Assembly: GCF_937859865.1 (NCBI RefSeq)
Contig: NZ_CALMAT010000174.1
Location: 1-56,909, forward strand
Reading direction: 5' to 3'
DNA length: 56,909 nt
Source: an uncultured Mucilaginibacter sp.
GTDB taxonomy: Bacteria; Bacteroidota; Bacteroidia; Sphingobacteriales; Sphingobacteriaceae
In this document: positions 8,366 through 16,891 of the stretch, piece by piece
How positions within the stretch are numbered: the stretch's first letter is position 1
How the letters are laid out: each line of letters opens with the position of its first letter
Made by a program: the position numbers and the translations under genes
The notes under the pieces: generated by a model
Told to the model about the DNA's origin: nothing
What the model saw: the letters and a program-made list of their open reading frames with translations, nothing else
Database searches by the model: none

Positions 8366-9912
8366 TGAAAAAACTAATGAAGAACCCCATAAAAAATTAT
8401 CTGCTAAAAACAGCATTGCTGTTGGCCGCAGTGTTTATACAAGCTTGTACCAAAAACTTTGTAGAACTAAACACCAACCCCGATGCTGTTTCTACCAGCA
8501 CGCCGCAGTTTATTTTCACCAAAGCGCAGTACGATGGCACCGCAAATATGCTAAACCTGTTGCTGGGCACCATGCAATATACAACCAGTTATAATGATGT
8601 TGCCGGTTTCGGTTCAAAATATATTCAAAGCCAAAGCAATTCATCATCAGCAACTTTCAGCAGTGCTTATCCAAACGAGATCAACGAAATTGGAGAAGTT
8701 ATTAAAGGCGTAACCGGCGATCCGTCAAAAGTAAATATGCTCGCCCAGGCCAGGATATGGCGCGTTTACTGTTTTAGCAGGTTGACCGATCTTTACGGTG
8801 ATATTCCTTATTCCCAGGCGGGGCAAGGTTATAACAGCGCAAATTATACGCCTGCTTATGATCCCCAAAAAGATATTTATGCCAATATGTTGGCTGAACT
8901 TGATGCTGCCGCTACCAGTATGGACCCTACCAAAACCGCTACTTTTGGTTCTTCGGATCTAATTTATGGCGGCAATACTGCCCAGTGGAAAAAGTTTGCT
9001 TATTCTTTAATGCTTCGTTTAAGCATGCGGATGACTAAGGTTGACCCTGCTTCGGCACAAACCTGGGTTACCAAAGCTATCGCCGGCGGTGTGATTACTG
9101 CGGATGCCGACATTGCAAAAGTTGCTTACGTAGGTTCTGGCCAGGACATCAACAAAAACCCTTTGGCCTTAACCCTGCTTAATACTGATTACATCAAAGC
9201 CAACGGAAGCAGCAATACCGAAGGCGGCAAGTACCAGGATGTGTTTATTAATTATTTAAAGGCAAATAAAGACCCGCGCCTGCCGGTTATTTCGGTGGTT
9301 TATACTACCGGGACTGCAGATACAACTTCGGCCAATCAAAAAGGTATGCCGGCAACACTCAGTGCAAAACCTGCCGATTTTGTAACTTATTCTGAGCCAC
9401 GCCAAAATACAGTACTTCTTTTATCTGCCCCAAGATTGGTTTTTACGGCAGCCGAATCTTATTTTCTCTTATCAGAAGCTGCTTTGCGCGGCTGGTATTC
9501 CGGTGCAACGGCCAGTTTCTTATATCAAAACGGGATCAGTTCGGCGATGCGGCAATGGGCGGTAATTGCAGGGGCGCCCGGAACGATCACCACCAACCAG
9601 ATCAACACTTACATCAGCTATCATCAACTTAATACTTCCGGAACTTTTGCCCAGCAAATGCAGCAGATTTACACCGAATTTTGGGTAAGTTTATTTCCGG
9701 ATGCGCAGGAAGTTTTTGCAAGTTACCGTCGTACAGGTTATCCGGCCTTAACGCCAAACAACTACGCCGGCAATGCTACCGGTGGTTTAATTTTCAGGCG
9801 GATGCTATACCCGGTTTCGGAACAAAACTTAAATGCCGCGGCTTACAAGGCTGCCATAGCACGCCAGGGCGCAGATGATTTTTTGACCAGGGTTTGGTGG
9901 GATAAACCGTAA
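8365..9912 (+). CDS. SusD/RagB-family surface lipoprotein
   Basis: A 515-residue lipoprotein that captures the ligand and sits as a lid on the SusC barrel. The N-terminus has a lipoprotein signal with lipobox IQAC (Cys at about residue 28). The helical TPR-like core is visible as IWRVYCFSRLTDLYGDIPYS near 130-150, a SusD hallmark, and WKKFAYSLMLRLSMRM near 210-225. The C-terminal region FWVSLFPDAQEVFASYRRTG is typical of the SusD-like_2 subgroup. It starts one base inside the SusC stop codon. The pair is followed by a strong hairpin terminator at 9989-10023, so these two genes form the whole operon. Confidence 0.95.
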   Translation: MKKLMKNPIKNYLLKTALLLAAVFIQACTKNFVELNTNPDAVSTSTPQFIFTKAQYDGTANMLNLLLGTMQYTTSYNDVAGFGSKYIQSQSNSSSATFSSAYPNEINEIGEVIKGVTGDPSKVNMLAQARIWRVYCFSRLTDLYGDIPYSQAGQGYNSANYTPAYDPQKDIYANMLAELDAAATSMDPTKTATFGSSDLIYGGNTAQWKKFAYSLMLRLSMRMTKVDPASAQTWVTKAIAGGVITADADIAKVAYVGSGQDINKNPLALTLLNTDYIKANGSSNTEGGKYQDVFINYLKANKDPRLPVISVVYTTGTADTTSANQKGMPATLSAKPADFVTYSEPRQNTVLLLSAPRLVFTAAESYFLLSEAALRGWYSGATASFLYQNGISSAMRQWAVIAGAPGTITTNQINTYISYHQLNTSGTFAQQMQQIYTEFWVSLFPDAQEVFASYRRTGYPALTPNNYAGNATGGLIFRRMLYPVSEQNLNAAAYKAAIARQGADDFLTRVWWDKP

Positions 9913-9988
9913 CGCTGTTTAAACCATGTTTCGGTTGGTTTAATTTTGACGTTTTACCTTTTTAAAGCAGTAGAAGCGTATAAATAAT

Positions 9989-10023
9989 AAAGCCCGGCAC
10001 TCAATTCTTGAGTGCCAGGCTTT
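9989..10023 (+). terminator. Strong hairpin terminator after SusD
   Basis: AAAGCC(C)GGCACTCAA pairs with TTGAGTGCC(A)GGCTTT around a TTC loop: a 15-16 bp stem flanked by A and T runs. The symmetry lets it end both the plus-strand SusCD operon and the minus-strand DUF892 gene. Confidence 0.85.
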
Positions 10024-10046
10024 AACAATAATTACGTTGCTGATTT

Positions 10047-10529
10047 TTATGCCCCTAAAATGCTTTTTGCAATTTGAGTGTACTTTTCATCAGCTTGCTT
10101 GGCCTCATCCAAACATGCCTGCATTGCCTGCTGTGCCTGGGCAAGGCCGACTGCAGCAGCATAGCTTGCCTGCGTGCCAAACGCTGCTATCCAGTAGTGC
10201 AATGACATTTGGCCGCTGGCGATGATGCCCAAATCACGGGTATTATCATCCGCTGCCTGCTGCCTAATTTTTTTGCTTACCTGATAATGGGCTTTCAATA
10301 TTTCGTTGTCCTGGTCTGCATTGCCGCCTGCTTCCTCAAGGCCCTGGTCTATGCGTTGGGCCCAAACTTTTGACTGTTCGTTGCCTTGCTGAAGTGCGTT
10401 TTTTAGCTCCTCGTTTTTTACATCGTTTTGTATCTCGCTTGTGGCTTCTTCCGCTACTTTACTGCCTGCTTTCATTGCCGCAAAACCTTGTTTGATCAGC
10501 TCTTTCAAATTCTGCTTTTCCATGTTCAA
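10047..10529 (-). CDS. DUF892 (YciF-like) ferritin-like protein
   Basis: A 160-residue all-helical protein of the DUF892/YciE-YciF family, ferritin-like four-helix-bundle proteins usually induced in stress or stationary phase. Matching features are LKELIKQGF at the start, EELKNALQQGNEQSKVWAQRI in helix 2, and DLGIIASGQMSLHYWIAAFGT near 97-117 with the His-Tyr pair. The length is usual for the family. No signal peptide. It is monocistronic, convergent with SusD, and shares the 9989-10023 hairpin. The exact role in metal or redox stress is unproven for the whole family. Confidence 0.85.
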   Translation of the reverse strand: MNMEKQNLKELIKQGFAAMKAGSKVAEEATSEIQNDVKNEELKNALQQGNEQSKVWAQRIDQGLEEAGGNADQDNEILKAHYQVSKKIRQQAADDNTRDLGIIASGQMSLHYWIAAFGTQASYAAAVGLAQAQQAMQACLDEAKQADEKYTQIAKSILGA

Positions 10530-10644
10530 ATTTTTTTGATGTCTTAATTTGGTTTGTTGTTAATACTTTGTTTGGTATAAACTGTAAATATTCAACATCC
10601 TACTTTTAGTTAAGTTTTATATCTTATGAATTAAAAATGTCCAT

Positions 10645-10801
10645 TTTAGGGCTTGTTTAAATTGTTATCGCAAAAACCAATAATGCTTCTTTTATGCCTA
10701 TAAATTCTGTCTTCAATGGAAAAAATACAATTAGGCCAATGATTTTTATATGGTAAAAGAAGCATAAAAAATAGCTGAGCAAATTTTAAACAAGCCCTAA
10801 A
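10645..10801. repeat. Complete MITE-like element 2 (about 157 bp)
   Basis: Outer ends TTTAGGGCTTGTTTAAA (10645-10661) and its complement ending at 10801 match over 17 bp. Nested within are the dispersed cores ATGCTTCTTTTA at 10683 and its complement ending at 10765, each extending with variations of the TATAAAAATT tail. No coding capacity. It separates the DUF892 and GH3 genes and would disrupt or supply promoter sequence there. Confidence 0.85.
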
Positions 10802-10897
10802 TTAAGCAGTCAAACTTGCTGAAGTTTCAATCGGTTTTTAAAAAGAGGTTGGAAACCTGTAACTTCGGAAGTGTTATAAAGATTTGAAAAATACAAC

Positions 10898-10927
10898 AAG
10901 GGCTGCCCAAAAAAGAGCAGCCTTTTT
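10898..10927 (+). terminator. Terminator-like hairpin in the GH3 leader
   Basis: GGCTGC and GCAGCC form a stem extended by A-T and G-T pairs, followed by TTTTT. No plus-strand gene lies upstream within 1 kb (the SusCD operon already ends at 9989-10023), so it looks like an attenuator in the GH3 leader or an end for antisense transcripts, not the terminator of a known gene. Confidence 0.6.
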
Positions 10928-10957
10928 CATTAACGGTTATCAACCTCAACCCAAACC

Positions 10958-13267
10958 ATGTTTAGTAAAAAAATCCTGTCTGCATTTTTAGCGTTACTGT
11001 TTGTTGCCACAGCCAATGCACAATTGTATAAAAACGCAAATGCACCGGTGCCAAAAAGGGTTGCAGATTTGCTGAAAAGGATGACCCTTGAAGAAAAAGT
11101 AGGCCAGATGACGATGTCTTCCTTAGCAGAATCTGTAAACAGCCCTATTGCTTACGGCGTTTTAGAAAGCCCTTTTGTAAGTGTTAAAGAAGTGGCCAAA
11201 CAAGCCATCAACGCAAAAAAATATGCCCGTGAAAAAACCAGGTTAGGCATTCCGCCAATCCAAATCGGCGAATGTTTGCACGGCCAATTAGCCGCCGGGG
11301 CAACAGTATTTCCGCAATCCATTGCCCAAGGCAGTACCTGGAACCCGGTTCTAATTGAACAAATGGGATCGGTTATTGCCTACGAAGCAACTTCTTCCGG
11401 CGTTGACCAGGCCTTGTCCCCATTGTTTGATTTAATACGAGACGCACGTTATGGCCGCGTGGAAGAATGTTTTGCCGAAGACCCCTACCTCGTTGGCCAA
11501 ATGGGCTTGGCTTTTGTAAGAGGGATGCAAGGCAATCCTGCACAAAGCCGCACTGGTATCGCCGCTGGTAAAGTGATGTGTACCGCTAAACATTTTGCCG
11601 CTTACAGCAAACCTTTGGCCGGCATCAACCTGGCCCCTGCCGAAATTGGCGAAAGAGAGCTGCGTTCGATGTTTTTGGCGCCGTTTAAAGAAGCCGTTCA
11701 AAAGGCAAATATTTACGCTGTCATGCCTTCTTATAATGAAATTGACGGGATTCCCGCCCACGGAAACCAATTTTTGCTCAACCAGGTATTGCGAAAAGAA
11801 TGGGGTTTTAAAGGCTACGTTTTTTCTGATTACGGCGGCTTGAGCCAATTGTACAATTTTCATAAAGTGGCAAAAACGGCAACTGATGCTGCTTTTATCG
11901 GCATAAATTCGGGTGTTGATTTGGAAGCATCACGCCCGGATGTGTACGCGCATTTGATTGAACTGGTAAAGTCCGGCAAAGTAAAAGAAGCGCAAATAGA
12001 CAGTTCGGTAGCCCGGATTTTGACTGCTAAATTTAAAGCAGGTTTGTTTGAGAAGCCTCTTCCGGATACCACCCAGCTTCAAAAGCGCTTGCACACACCC
12101 GAACATGTTAAACTTTCGCAACAAATAGCAGAAGAGTCAATCATTTTATTAAAGAACGATAAAAACCTGTTGCCTTTAAATATCAATCAAGTTAAATCTT
12201 TAGCGGTGATTGGCCCGAACGCAGATCAGGTGCAATACGGCGATTACAGCTTTACGCGCGACAACCGTTCTGGTGTTACTGTTTTGGATGGCATCAGGCA
12301 GTTTGCGGGCAACCACATCAAAATCAATTATGCAAAAGGATGTGAACTGACCGGTTTAAACAAAAGCGGGTTTGAACAGGCCGTAAAAACTGCACAAGGC
12401 AGCGATGCGGTTGTGGTGGTGCTTGGAACCAGCAGCGTGGTATTTTCGGGCGTAGGTTGGAATGGCCATGCACCGGAAAACGAACCTAAAGACCCTTTTA
12501 CCTGCGGCGAGGGCTATGATGTTACCGATATTAGCCCGCAAGGTGTGCAGCGGGAATTGTTGCAAGCCATTTATAAAACCGGAAAACCTGTAATTTTAGT
12601 CTTGGTACATGGCCGTCCCTGGAGCATCAATTGGGAAAAAGAAAATATCCCTGCTATTTTGGAAGCCTGGTATCCCGGAGAAAAAGGCGGAACGGCAATC
12701 GCCAATATTTTATTCGGAAAGGTAAACCCATCCGGCCGGTTAAACATGTCGGTTCCGCAATCTACCGGCCATATCCCGGTTTTTTATAATTATGTAAATT
12801 CGGCAAAAGGCATCAACCGCCATCACGGAACGGTTGAAAAACCAGGTTTAGACTATGTTTTTTCATCTACCGATCCGTTATTTTCTTTTGGTTATGGCTT
12901 GAGTTATACAACTTTTGAATATGACGGACTGCAAGTTTCCAGAACTGAATTTGGAAAAAACGATCAAGTCAACATATCTGTCAACGTAAGAAATACCGGA
13001 CTTGTTGAAGGCAAAGAAGTGGTTCAACTATATTTGGGAAACAAAGTAAATTCGGTAAGCACGCCGGTGATGGCTTTAAAAGGGTTTAGCAAAATCACCT
13101 TAAAGCCCGGCGAAGTAAAAACCGTCAGTTTCAGCATCAATTCGGCTGATATTGCCATTTGGAATGCCAGTATGAAACTAGTAACCGAACCTGGGACATT
13201 TGACGTGATGATTGCCCGTGATGCCGATCATATCTTGTTGAAAAAGCACTTGGAATACAAGGATTAG
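10958..13267 (+). CDS. bglX: Exported glycoside hydrolase family 3 (beta-glucosidase type)
   Basis: A 769-residue GH3 enzyme that removes terminal beta-linked sugars (glucose or xylose) from oligosaccharides, probably in the periplasm. A signal peptide ends near FVATANA-QLYK (residues 16-22). The TIM-barrel domain begins at VADLLKRMTLEEKVGQM; substrate-binding features are FPQSIAQGSTWNP and KVMCTAKHFAAYS with the conserved Lys-His. The catalytic nucleophile is the Asp of GYVFSDYGG near residue 292. The alpha/beta sandwich follows (ESIILLKNDKNLLPL onward), then a fibronectin-III-like domain from about 650 (VNISVNVRNTGLVEGKEVVQLY). Domain order and length match BglX-like enzymes. The gene symbol is by architecture only; exact specificity is not resolved. 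Confidence 0.93.
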   Translation: MFSKKILSAFLALLFVATANAQLYKNANAPVPKRVADLLKRMTLEEKVGQMTMSSLAESVNSPIAYGVLESPFVSVKEVAKQAINAKKYAREKTRLGIPPIQIGECLHGQLAAGATVFPQSIAQGSTWNPVLIEQMGSVIAYEATSSGVDQALSPLFDLIRDARYGRVEECFAEDPYLVGQMGLAFVRGMQGNPAQSRTGIAAGKVMCTAKHFAAYSKPLAGINLAPAEIGERELRSMFLAPFKEAVQKANIYAVMPSYNEIDGIPAHGNQFLLNQVLRKEWGFKGYVFSDYGGLSQLYNFHKVAKTATDAAFIGINSGVDLEASRPDVYAHLIELVKSGKVKEAQIDSSVARILTAKFKAGLFEKPLPDTTQLQKRLHTPEHVKLSQQIAEESIILLKNDKNLLPLNINQVKSLAVIGPNADQVQYGDYSFTRDNRSGVTVLDGIRQFAGNHIKINYAKGCELTGLNKSGFEQAVKTAQGSDAVVVVLGTSSVVFSGVGWNGHAPENEPKDPFTCGEGYDVTDISPQGVQRELLQAIYKTGKPVILVLVHGRPWSINWEKENIPAILEAWYPGEKGGTAIANILFGKVNPSGRLNMSVPQSTGHIPVFYNYVNSAKGINRHHGTVEKPGLDYVFSSTDPLFSFGYGLSYTTFEYDGLQVSRTEFGKNDQVNISVNVRNTGLVEGKEVVQLYLGNKVNSVSTPVMALKGFSKITLKPGEVKTVSFSINSADIAIWNASMKLVTEPGTFDVMIARDADHILLKKHLEYKD

Positions 13268-13315
13268 TTGGTGCAATTGCGAGATTAGGGTTTATTCCGC
13301 AAGAAACACTTATAG

Positions 13316-13470
13316 GTCTGTTAACGCTTGTTTAGCTTTTGTTCCAGTTGTTTTACATGCTTCTTTTACCACTAAAAAACAGTGGGCGGCAAACACAAAT
13401 TTTTTAGTGGTAAAAGAAGCATGACGTTTTTTTTGGAGCTTATTAATTGTAATTTGCAAACGGGCCCTCG
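13316..13470. repeat. MITE-like element 3, perfect 23-bp inner repeat
   Basis: ATGCTTCTTTTACCACTAAA plus AAA at 13357-13379 is repeated exactly in inverted orientation at 13400-13422. A CGCTTGTTTAGC word at 13325 resembles the usual outer end; the right outer end is not clear, so this copy is degenerate or truncated outside. It lies in the 223-bp gap between GH3 and the MetX-like gene. Confidence 0.75.
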
Positions 13471-13490
13471 CCCACAATCAATTTCATTTC

Positions 13491-14591
13491 ATGAAAAAAC
13501 TATTTTTACTCCTGCTTATGTCCCAACAGATTTTTGCCCAGATACCGAAACGGGTTGACGGCGCAACCAAACATGAATACGTCATCAACAATTTTAAAAC
13601 CGAAAGCGGAGTTACCTTACCCCAAGCGCATATCATTTATGGTACTTACGGACATTTAAATGCCGCTCATGATAACGTGGTTCTGCTCCCTTCGCATTAT
13701 ATGGCTAATTACCACGGCTACGAATGGCTGATCGGGCCGGGAAAAGCTTTAGACACTACCAAACTTTTTCTGGTTGCGACAGAATTATTTGGCAACGGCC
13801 GCTCCTCCTCGCCCAGCAATACGCCCGAACCTTTTCACGGCCCGCGTTTCCCCATCATGACGATACGTGATAATGTAGCCGCTGTTCATCAGCTTTTAAC
13901 GCATGAATTAAAGATCACCCACCTGCGTGCCTTGATCGGTTTTTCGATGGGCGCACAACAAGCTTTTCAATGGGCGGTAAGTTATCCCACTTTTGCCGAC
14001 CGTATTGTGGCTACTTCAGGAACAGCAAAAACTTATCCGCATGGCGTGGTGAGGCTGGAAGGACAAATTGCTGCTTTAACTGCGGATGACGCCTTTCAAA
14101 ACGGTGATTATAAAACACCGCCAAAAAGGGGATTTGAAGCATTTGCTGTGGTTTGGGCCGGATGGCTGTATTCGCAGGAATGGTGGCGAAAAGAATTATG
14201 GCGGGCTAATGCACCTGCCGGAACTACTTTTGAGCAGGTTTTAGATAATTACCGCACCCATTTTATTCCCGGTGCCGATGCCAACGATTTGATTTTACAA
14301 ATGCGGACTTGGGAACACCACGATGTAGGCGCAACACCCGGATTTGGCGGCGATGTAGAAAAGGCACTCCGCTCTATTAAAGTCCCTTTTTTATATATGC
14401 CTTCCGAAACTGATCTTTATTTCCCGCTTGGCGATGCCCGTTATGAAGCTGCTTTTATGCCCAATGTTTTGTTCAAACCTATTCCTTCGCTTTGGGGCCA
14501 TACGGCAGGTGCCGCTAGTAACCCTGCCGATGCAAAGTTTTTGAACGAGAATATTGAGGAGTTTTTAGGGCTAAATCCTTCCAATAAATAG
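13491..14591 (+). CDS. Exported MetX-like alpha/beta hydrolase
   Basis: A 366-residue alpha/beta-hydrolase of the homoserine O-acetyltransferase (MetX) superfamily, but with a signal peptide (MKKLFLLLLMSQQIFAQ), so it is unlikely to be the cytosolic biosynthetic enzyme. The nucleophile elbow is GFSMGAQQA with Ser near residue 152; the acid is the Asp of PSETDLYFP near residue 309 and the catalytic His is in SLWGHTAGA near residue 339. The body is full length for the family. It may be an acyltransferase or esterase acting on exported substrates such as acylated sugars. It follows GH3 on the same strand behind a MITE-like repeat and ends at a shared bidirectional terminator. Confidence 0.85.
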   Translation: MKKLFLLLLMSQQIFAQIPKRVDGATKHEYVINNFKTESGVTLPQAHIIYGTYGHLNAAHDNVVLLPSHYMANYHGYEWLIGPGKALDTTKLFLVATELFGNGRSSSPSNTPEPFHGPRFPIMTIRDNVAAVHQLLTHELKITHLRALIGFSMGAQQAFQWAVSYPTFADRIVATSGTAKTYPHGVVRLEGQIAALTADDAFQNGDYKTPPKRGFEAFAVVWAGWLYSQEWWRKELWRANAPAGTTFEQVLDNYRTHFIPGADANDLILQMRTWEHHDVGATPGFGGDVEKALRSIKVPFLYMPSETDLYFPLGDARYEAAFMPNVLFKPIPSLWGHTAGAASNPADAKFLNENIEEFLGLNPSNK

Positions 14592-14646
14592 ATTAGGTAA
14601 TGAATTAGAATTACTTCAAAAATACTACGGTATACATTAAAACACA

Positions 14647-14678
14647 AAAAACGGAGCAAGCAACCTCACTCCGTTTTT
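14647..14678. terminator. Bidirectional terminator between convergent genes
   Basis: AAAAACGGAG and CTCCGTTTTT form a 10-bp stem with a 12-base loop; the A and T runs on either side let it act on both strands. It separates the MetX-like gene from the convergent SDR gene. Confidence 0.85.
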
Positions 14679-14729
14679 CAAAATCATTTATTAAAAACCT
14701 CTTTTGCTATAAAAGGAGTTGTAAATATC

Positions 14730-15737
14730 TTATGGTTGCCCTTTTCCGCCACCGGCACCATAAATGTTACCTGTGGTAAAGCTTGCACCACTATCAGCCA
14801 ATTGAACATAGATAGAAGCTAATTCTGCCGGTTGGCCTGGCCTTCCCAAAGCCGCATCGCTACCAAACTTTTTCAGTTTTTCCTGGGTTGCGCCTCCACT
14901 TACTTGCAAAGGTGTCCAGATTGGTCCTGGCGCTACACCGCATACGCGGATACCTTTTGGCCCCAATTGTTTGGCCAGTGATTTTACATAATTCATCGTT
15001 GCGGCTTTGGTTTGTGCATAATCATATAAGTCTGGCGATGGATCATAAGCCTGTTCAGAAGTTGTTCCGATAATAACCGATCCGGGCTGTAAATGCGGCA
15101 AAGCGGCTTTGATAATCCAAAATGGCGCGTAAATATTGGTTTTCATTGTCCAGTCAAACTGCTCGGTAGAAATATCCAGGATAGATTCGTGTGCTTGCTG
15201 GCGGCCTGCATTGCTCACCACAATATCCAACCCGCCCAACCCGCGTACAGCTTCATCTACCAAACGCTTGCAAAATGTCTCATCGCGCAAATCGCCGGGA
15301 ATGGCAACGGCTTTGCGGCCTGCCGCCTTGATCAAAGCAACCACTTCGCGGGCATCCGGCTCTTCGGTAGGAAAGTAATTAATGGCCACATCGGCACCTT
15401 CGCGGGCATACGCAATGGCTGCTGCACGCCCCATTCCCGAATCGCCGCCGGTAATCAAAGCTTTGCGGCCTGCCAAACGGCCAGAACCTTTATAACTGGT
15501 TTCGCCATGGTCTGGTTTCGGATCCATTTGCGAGGCCAAACCCGGCCAAGGCTGAGACTGGCTTTTAAAAGGCGGTTTTGGATATTTGGAAGTTGGGTCT
15601 TGCAGGTTTAACGGTGCGTATGATGCGTTTGCTTGTGGTTCTGTTGCCCCAAAAACCGGCCCAACAGCTACTGCCGCCAAACCCGCGCCCAAGCCGCCGA
15701 TTACTTTTCTCCGGCTAATCTTATTTTCTTCGTTCAT
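14730..15737 (-). CDS. Tat-exported SDR-family oxidoreductase (YghA-like)
   Basis: A 335-residue short-chain dehydrogenase with an N-terminal twin-arginine signal (SRRKVIGGLGAGLAAVAVG) and a linker rich in Pro and Ser up to about residue 85. The Rossmann core follows: NAD(P)-binding TGGDSGMGRA near 95-104, NAG in VSNAGRQQ near 177, catalytic Ser/Thr region (IGTTSEQAY), and the YxxxK pair YAQTKAA near 240. It ends ASFTTGNIYGAGGGKGQ, the usual C-terminal motif of the glucose-dehydrogenase/YghA-like subgroup. Substrate is unknown. It is monocistronic. The extra Tat leader compared with cytosolic YghA homologues suggests action in the periplasm or at the membrane. Confidence 0.88.
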   Translation of the reverse strand: MNEENKISRRKVIGGLGAGLAAVAVGPVFGATEPQANASYAPLNLQDPTSKYPKPPFKSQSQPWPGLASQMDPKPDHGETSYKGSGRLAGRKALITGGDSGMGRAAAIAYAREGADVAINYFPTEEPDAREVVALIKAAGRKAVAIPGDLRDETFCKRLVDEAVRGLGGLDIVVSNAGRQQAHESILDISTEQFDWTMKTNIYAPFWIIKAALPHLQPGSVIIGTTSEQAYDPSPDLYDYAQTKAATMNYVKSLAKQLGPKGIRVCGVAPGPIWTPLQVSGGATQEKLKKFGSDAALGRPGQPAELASIYVQLADSGASFTTGNIYGAGGGKGQP

Positions 15738-15863
15738 CGTATTTATATTTTACTAATTAATGTTCAAAAGGATAACCTGCTCTGGTGCCTTTAGGTTGTA
15801 ACTGCTTGTGTAAAAATGTTATAGGCAAACACGATGCCTTTGTTTAGCAATTAAGAAATAGCC

Positions 15864-15895
15864 GGACACCAAAAAATAGGTGATAAAAGAAGCAT
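15864..15895 (-). repeat. Dispersed core motif, type A, single copy
   Basis: TAAAAGAAGCAT at 15884-15895, preceded by ACACCAAAAAATAGGTGA, so the extended tail is present. It lies in the 248-bp divergent gap between the SDR gene and the small membrane protein gene. No inverted partner nearby. Confidence 0.75.
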
Positions 15896-15985
15896 TGCCG
15901 GTTCTGGAAAACTGCTGAAACAAGCACTTGCAATTAGAGAAAATAAAACTAAGTTTGGAAATTAATATTAGCCAAATAAAAAACG

Positions 15986-16168
15986 ATGAACAATTTTTTC
16001 AGAACTATAATTGCAGCCTGGGGCGCCAAAAAACTGGGCGGCGGCTGTTTCTCTACCATTATTATTTTTATTGTGATTTATACTTTGTTGGGGAAATGTA
16101 ATAACCAGCCGCAAACAGCACATGCAAAAGCATTGCCTGCAAAAGTGCAAATGGCCAGAAAGTTTTAG
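15986..16168 (+). CDS. Small single-pass membrane protein, hypothetical
   Basis: A 60-residue protein with one hydrophobic stretch (FSTIIIFIVIYTLLG, about residues 22-36) after a short amphipathic start (MNNFFRTIIAAWGAKKLGGG) and a short basic tail. I do not recognise a family, but small proteins starting this way are frequent in Sphingobacteriaceae. The start has plausible spacing after AAAACG. It precedes the DUF1810 gene by 63 bp on the same strand and could be co-transcribed. Confidence 0.55.
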   Translation: MNNFFRTIIAAWGAKKLGGGCFSTIIIFIVIYTLLGKCNNQPQTAHAKALPAKVQMARKF

Positions 16169-16231
16169 TTGCGATAATAGCTTTCCGGCTATAAAATCAA
16201 CTTAAAATTCTGTTTAAACCTCCTTAAAAAC

Positions 16232-16666
16232 TTGCTTAAAATGGAACTTGAAGATAAGTTGCAACGCTTTCTCGATGCCCAAAAAAGGGATTACCAAACG
16301 GCTTTGGCCGAAATTAAAAACGGCAGAAAACGCAGCCATTGGATGTGGTATATTTTTCCGCAAGTGCAGGGTTTAGGTTTTAGCGAAACTTCCAAGTTTT
16401 ATGCCATCCATGATTTAAAAGAAGCCGAAGCGTTTTTAAACCATCCAATTTTAGGTAGCAGGCTGATCCAAATTTGTGAAGCTTTGATAGAACAAAAAAG
16501 CAATAACGCCAACCAAATATTTGGCAGCCCGGACGATGTAAAGTTAAAATCATCCATGACTTTATTTGCCGCCGTGCCCAATGCAAATCCGGTATTTCAA
16601 GCTGTATTAGAAAAGTTTTTTGGCGGGACAAAAGACACGCAGACTTTGCGCATTATCCAAAAATAA
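16232..16666 (+). CDS. DUF1810 family protein
   Basis: A 144-residue cytosolic protein of the DUF1810 family, of unknown function. Diagnostic segments are LQRFLDAQKRDYQTALAEI at the start, SHWMWYIFPQVQGLGFSE near 36-53, and GSPDDVKLKSSMTLFA near 95-110. Length is normal. The start could also be MELEDK (16238), three residues downstream. The dispersed core at 16672 begins six bases after the stop codon, and its tail covers the stop. Confidence 0.88.
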   Translation: MLKMELEDKLQRFLDAQKRDYQTALAEIKNGRKRSHWMWYIFPQVQGLGFSETSKFYAIHDLKEAEAFLNHPILGSRLIQICEALIEQKSNNANQIFGSPDDVKLKSSMTLFAAVPNANPVFQAVLEKFFGGTKDTQTLRIIQK

Positions 16667-16683
16667 GGCGGTAAAAGAAGTAT
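16658..16683 (-). repeat. Dispersed core motif overlapping the DUF1810 stop region
   Basis: TAAAAGAAGTAT at 16672-16683 is the A/T variant of the core; the tail CCAAAAATAAGGCGG runs back across the stop codon 16664-16666. With the core at 16787 it forms an everted (outward-pointing) pair. Confidence 0.7.
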
Positions 16684-16786
16684 TGCGTTTTGGTTTTGAT
16701 TTCGATTTAAAGTAGTTTAACTATTGCAACAATATCTCAATATTCAATTTTTACTTGTATAGAAATTCCAATCTATACTATTGCTG

Positions 16787-16812
16787 ATGCTTCTTTTATC
16801 ACTTAAAAATTG
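16787..16812 (+). repeat. Dispersed core motif, type A
   Basis: ATGCTTCTTTTATCACTTAA followed by AAATTG: a close match to the extended consensus, downstream of the histidine kinase stop. It pairs in everted orientation with the core at 16672. Confidence 0.75.
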
Positions 16813-16891
16813 AAATGATTTAACTTTAAAAAAAACCAAACCTAAATTTAAAATTGTACAATTTACGTTTGAAAAAAACTTGAAACCCGGA

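Larger units (their letters stand above)
10530..10957. other. Divergent intergenic region: MITE-like element and leader hairpin
   Basis: 428 bp between the DUF892 gene and the GH3 gene, which diverge. It holds a complete MITE-like element (10645-10801) and an intrinsic-terminator-like hairpin (10898-10927) only 31 bp before the GH3 start. No small gene is seen. Confidence 0.6.

Noticed and set aside
11965-11990. Core-like GTAAAAGAAGCGC in the GH3 gene
   Set aside because: VKEAQ coding; mismatch at the end and no tail.
13491-14591. Biosynthetic homoserine acetyltransferase MetX
   Set aside because: It has a signal peptide and lies in a glycoside-type context; only the fold is shared.
15093-15611. 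172-codon plus-strand frame opposite the SDR gene
   Set aside because: It is the antisense of a well-recognised SDR domain and its translation resembles no protein; codon shadow.
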